From the NCBI RefSeq assembly GCF_000428145.1, contig NZ_ATZJ01000042.1:1-36488 (forward strand): a stretch of DNA of 36,488 nucleotides. The letters are read 5' to 3'. Numbering within the stretch: position 1 is the stretch's first letter; each line of letters begins with the position of its first letter. A program made the translations under genes and the position numbers. Positions 33,610-36,488 of the stretch are shown here, one piece after another. The notes below the pieces were generated by a model. That model made no database searches, was not told the DNA's origin, and saw only the letters and a list, made by a program, of their open reading frames with translations. Origin of the DNA: Chitinilyticum litopenaei DSM 21440 (GTDB lineage Bacteria > Pseudomonadota > Gammaproteobacteria > Burkholderiales > Chitinibacteraceae).

Positions 33610-35244
33610 TCAGAGCTGGAAGCGCTGGATGGTCTGCTGCAGGCTGGCCGCCGTCTGGTTCAGCGAAGAGGCCGCGCCGGCAGTATTGCTGAGCGTGCGG
33701 CTGGATTGCTCGGCCTGGGCCGAAATCTCCTCGATCCTCTGCGCGACATCGGTGGAGGACGCCGACTGCTGATGCAGGGTGCTGCTGAGCTCGCGGATGA
33801 TGTGCGCCACCTGCTGCGCCATGCTGCGCAGGCTGGCGATCGATTCGCCGGCGGATTGCGCGAGCCCGACGCTGCTCTCGACCAGCTGCACACCCTGGTC
33901 TATGCCCTGCACCACCCTTGCCGTTGACCCCTGGATTCCTTGCACCATGGCGGAAATTTCGCCGGTGGACTGCGCGGTGCGCTCGGCCAGCTTGCGCACT
34001 TCATCGGCAACGACCGCAAAACCGCGGCCGGTTTCACCGGCGCGAGCCGCCTCGATGGCGGCGTTGAGCGCGAGCAGATTGGTCTGATCGGCAATGTCGC
34101 GGATCACGGACACGATGCTGGAAATGCGCTCGGACTCATGCGCCAGCTCGGCAATCTGTTCGGCGGCGCCGCGCACGACCTGCGCCACTTCGGTAATCTG
34201 GCTGGACAGTTCGGCCAGCGATTGATGCCCTTCCTTTGCGCGCAGATCGGAATCGTCGGCAAGAGCGGCGGCATCGGACGTGTTGCTGGCGATGTGATTG
34301 ATGGCCACGACCATTTCCTCGACATTGGCCGCGATCGAGCTTGCCGCTTCGCTCTGGATTCGGGACGAACGGTCGATCTCGTCTATGGTCTGCTTCAGGG
34401 TATCGGCGGCCTGGTTGATCGCGCCCACCCCCTGGCGCGCCTCACCCATCGACTGGCGCAAGGCATCCTGCATGGTCGAAATCGAATCGGCCAGATGCCC
34501 CACCTCGTCGTGGCCCAGCGCGGGCGGCGTCGTATGCAGATCGCCAGCGGCAATCAGCTTGGCGGCCTGGTTAAGGGCCTCCAGCCGCCGCTCGATGCGC
34601 CGGGCGATCAGCCAGGACAGCAGCAATGCCAGCACGGCGCTGCCGACGAGGCTCACCCACGCGGCCGAAACCGCACGGCTCACCTGCTGTTCGGCCTGCC
34701 TGGCCGCACGATCGGAACCCTCGCGGTTGAGCTTCACAAGCAGGTCGATCTGGTCGCGGACCTTGTTCGCCGCCTTCACCCATTCGTTCTTGCGCAGATT
34801 CTGCGCGCCCTCCTCGTTGCCAGTCTTCGCGAGTTCGACCGCCTTCAGCACCACATCGCGATATTCTCCGGCGGCGGCCAGCGCCAGCTTGAACTGCTCG
34901 CGCTCGCCGGCATCGTTGGGATCGATGTACTGCTCGTAGCCCTTGAATGCCTGCAAAACCTCGCCATCGAGCTTTTCCAGCGATTTTTCCAGCTTCGCCT
35001 TGTCCTCGGGGCTCCCCGGCAGCAGGTACTCCAGGCTGCGTACGCGGTAGCGCAATCGAACCTGGCTGATTTCGCCCGCCGCCTGCACGGAAGGCAGCCA
35101 GCTGGTGGCAATATCGCGGGTTGCCGCACCAACCTGCCGGATCTCCCAGACGCAGAACAGGATGGTCGCGATCAGCAGGCCGCCGGACAGCAGGAAACTG
35201 ATCAGCAACTTGTAGCGTAAGCGGATGTCGTCAAACCAGCGCAT
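33610..35244 (-). CDS. Methyl-accepting chemotaxis protein
   Basis: This 544-residue chemoreceptor has a membrane helix (13-33), a periplasmic four-helix-bundle type sensor domain of about 160 residues, a second helix (about 195-215, LVGSAVLALLLSWLIARR), a HAMP domain, and a cytoplasmic signalling coiled coil. The hairpin tip IADQTNLLALNAAIEAARAG is intact and binds CheA/CheW. There is no CheR/CheB pentapeptide at the C-terminus (ends QRFQL). The ATG at 35244 has a strong GAGGAGA upstream. The ligand is unknown. No other chemotaxis gene is nearby. Confidence 0.95.
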   Translation of the reverse strand: MRWFDDIRLRYKLLISFLLSGGLLIATILFCVWEIRQVGAATRDIATSWLPSVQAAGEISQVRLRYRVRSLEYLLPGSPEDKAKLEKSLEKLDGEVLQAFKGYEQYIDPNDAGEREQFKLALAAAGEYRDVVLKAVELAKTGNEEGAQNLRKNEWVKAANKVRDQIDLLVKLNREGSDRAARQAEQQVSRAVSAAWVSLVGSAVLALLLSWLIARRIERRLEALNQAAKLIAAGDLHTTPPALGHDEVGHLADSISTMQDALRQSMGEARQGVGAINQAADTLKQTIDEIDRSSRIQSEAASSIAANVEEMVVAINHIASNTSDAAALADDSDLRAKEGHQSLAELSSQITEVAQVVRGAAEQIAELAHESERISSIVSVIRDIADQTNLLALNAAIEAARAGETGRGFAVVADEVRKLAERTAQSTGEISAMVQGIQGSTARVVQGIDQGVQLVESSVGLAQSAGESIASLRSMAQQVAHIIRELSSTLHQQSASSTDVAQRIEEISAQAEQSSRTLSNTAGAASSLNQTAASLQQTIQRFQL

Positions 35245-35590
35245 GGCAGATCTCCTCTTGCCCGGATTTTCGGTGCGCGGCCAGGCATGTTTGCACCGCT
35301 GGATGCACGATGTGCAAGGGCACGGTCGCTGCATCCAATTTAATCAAAGCAAAACTGATTCGAAACTTGTTTTTGGTCGGAAGCCCATTCTAGCGGCATA
35401 TATTAGTAACTTCTCATATTTCAGAAAACCATCACTGAAATGACACAGCAAATCAGTCAATCCGTCTTGCCGGGTCGGGCATCGCCACAGCCGGACAGGC
35501 GATGCAGCCACGCTGACAGGCAAGGCTTGACAGCTTCGGCGCAAGGCCGACAATTGGAGTCCCCCCCATCAAGACAAGACCCGTGCCACC
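35245..35590. other. Gap between chemoreceptor and GAF gene
   Basis: This 346-bp divergent gap contains an A/T-rich segment (about 35335-35450), unlike its GC-rich surroundings, that probably carries the chemoreceptor promoter. I saw no good flagellar sigma-28 match. The right part holds the promoter of the GAF gene (35527-35554). No gene is seen. Confidence 0.5.
35527..35554 (+). promoter_or_regulatory. Promoter of the GAF-domain gene
   Basis: TTGACA (35527-35532), a perfect -35, and GACAAT (35549-35554, 4/6) are 16 bases apart, 36 bases before the gene start. Confidence 0.5.
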
Positions 35591-35929
35591 ATGTCCGTCT
35601 CACTGATTGCCCAGATTTCCCAGGCACTTGAATCAAGGCAGCCGCTGGAAGGGCTGGTACGCCAGCTGCTGATGCTGCTGGAACTCGTGACCGACCTCGA
35701 ATCCACCTACCTGACCCGGATCGATCTGGCCGAGATGCGGCAGCACATTCTGTTCTCCCGCAACAGCAAGCAGATGCAGATTCCCGAAGGCCTGGCGGTA
35801 CCCTGGGACGATACGCTGTGCAAGCGGGCACTGGACGAAGGCCAGCGCTTCACCAACGACGTCGCAAACTGCTGGGGTGATTCGGTCGCGGCCAGAGAAT
35901 TGGGCATCGCCACCTATGTCAGCACCTGA
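35591..35929 (+). pseudogene. N-terminal fragment of a GAF-domain (signalling) gene cut by an IS
   Basis: The 112 residues match the start of a GAF domain of the type found before GGDEF or kinase domains: LIAQISQALESRQPLEGLVRQLL (shortened), LESTYLTRIDL, VPWDDTLCKRALDEG, FTNDVANCWGDSVAARELGI, TYVST. Intact relatives continue with PVR and the rest of the fold, but here the frame stops (TGA 35927-35929) where the insertion element begins. The remainder should lie beyond the element, outside the window. Confidence 0.8.
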
Positions 35930-36488
35930 TTATGTCTATTCTTCCGGAAGCCCAATGATTGCAAGCCTTGCGCAGGGTTTGGTATGCATCACGGCAAAAG
36001 CGAGCCTCGGCACCAAGGCCTTAAGCTCGAATCGCCGGTTGAACCGATACTGCACCTCGCTCAGATAGCGGGGGGCATATTTCTTGAACTTGAACGCATG
36101 GTATGTCCCGCTCAGCGCCGTCTTCAGGTTGCCTAGCAGCGTATTGAGCCAACGGAATGGCTCGATCTCCGTCCCCGCTTTCCTCTTCGGCGCGATCACC
36201 GCATCATGCCGATGCCCGAGCTGCTCCAGAACGGCAAACCCTGCCAACCCATCAGATACGACATGGCAATTGGGTGCCAGCGCCTGTTTCGCCCAGATCT
36301 GCAAACTGGCGCGTGAGAAGCTTTCGACCTGATCGAACCGAACTCGCCAAGGGCGGCCGTCATGCAACTCAACGGCCGCCACAAACGGCACCTTGTTTTC
36401 TGAACCCCGTCCAACCTTGCCGCCAGTGCGCTCTCCACCCAGATAGGCATCATCAATACGAACTTCACCCTGCAATAGCCGCGACTCT
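35925..36488. mobile_element. IS1595-family insertion sequence, partial
   Basis: The element starts within about 35925-35936, judged from the break in the GAF reading frame and the transposase stop (TAG at 35936-35938), and continues past the window. The other end, inverted repeat partner and target duplication cannot be seen. Confidence 0.75.
35936..36488 (-). CDS. IS1595-family (ISXO2-like) transposase, 5' part outside window
   Basis: The minus-strand frame is open to the right edge (about 183 residues seen). It carries the ISXO2-like DDE-type core: RIDDAYLGGER, VVSDGLAGF and WLNTLLGNLKTALSGTYHAF (third catalytic residue Asn-type), then YRFNRRF at the C-terminus. The N-terminal zinc ribbon lies outside. 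Members of this family move by cut-and-paste and duplicate 8 bp of target. The gene ends 7 bp after the truncated GAF frame, so the element's end lies at about 35925-35936. Confidence 0.88.
   Translation of the reverse strand, partial: ESRLLQGEVRIDDAYLGGERTGGKVGRGSENKVPFVAAVELHDGRPWRVRFDQVESFSRASLQIWAKQALAPNCHVVSDGLAGFAVLEQLGHRHDAVIAPKRKAGTEIEPFRWLNTLLGNLKTALSGTYHAFKFKKYAPRYLSEVQYRFNRRFELKALVPRLAFAVMHTKPCARLAIIGLPEE

Overview
This is a piece of chromosome from a GC-rich Gram-negative bacterium, most probably a betaproteobacterium of the Neisseriales (Chromobacteriaceae-like). That placement is inferred from gene content (FimV beside pilT/pilU, the order gpmI-envC-ctpA, the yggS-proC-yggT-yggU cluster) and protein sequence character; no search was run.

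Layout. (1) 1-3970 is the integrase end of a mobile island that continues off the left edge: a P4-type tyrosine integrase, an interleaved set of promoters and terminator hairpins, an AlpA-like regulator, a small winged-helix-like protein and a large primase/helicase gene that is open at base 1. The island abuts the 3' end of a tRNA-Leu gene. (2) 3975-4703 is a minus-strand tRNA cluster: four identical tRNA-Gly(GCC), one tRNA-Cys(GCA), then a terminator and a separately promoted tRNA-Leu(UAA). (3) 4882-7746 is uvrA. (4) 7823-12167 carries pilT, pilU and fimV on the minus strand (type IV pilus retraction and pilus assembly/polarity). (5) 12250-14667 is the overlapping yggS-proC-yggT-yggU operon. 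(6) 14670-17446 has fxsA facing cutA-dsbD-TlpA-like lipoprotein (periplasmic thiol/disulfide chemistry), then an ArsR-family repressor with a possible thiol switch at 17476-17781. (7) 18014-22345 is gpmI-envC-ctpA. (8) 22520-25335 holds a small ferredoxin-fold-like unknown and the bifunctional aas gene, which ends in a 7-bp tandem repeat. (9) 25540-28984 has phoX (with a clear double Pho box promoter) and asd. (10) 29283-33559 is a tightly coupled operon: dtd, a zinc-ribbon pseudokinase, a VWA-domain protein, a divergent adenylosuccinate synthetase (PurA) paralogue and a secreted protein with a calcium-loop motif. (11) 33610-35244 is a chemoreceptor; 35591-35929 is the N-terminal remnant of a GAF-domain gene cut by an IS1595-family element that runs off the right edge.

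Most of the window is ordinary core genome. The best candidate for an undescribed system is the pseudokinase-VWA-PurA-like-secreted protein operon at 29732-33559: the four genes are joined by start/stop overlaps or very short gaps. The kinase-like protein lacks both catalytic aspartates. The PurA paralogue keeps the catalytic Asp and His but has lost the family's Thr-rich aspartate-binding loop. The island's regulatory leader and the arm-site-like repeats next to its integrase are second-tier points of interest.
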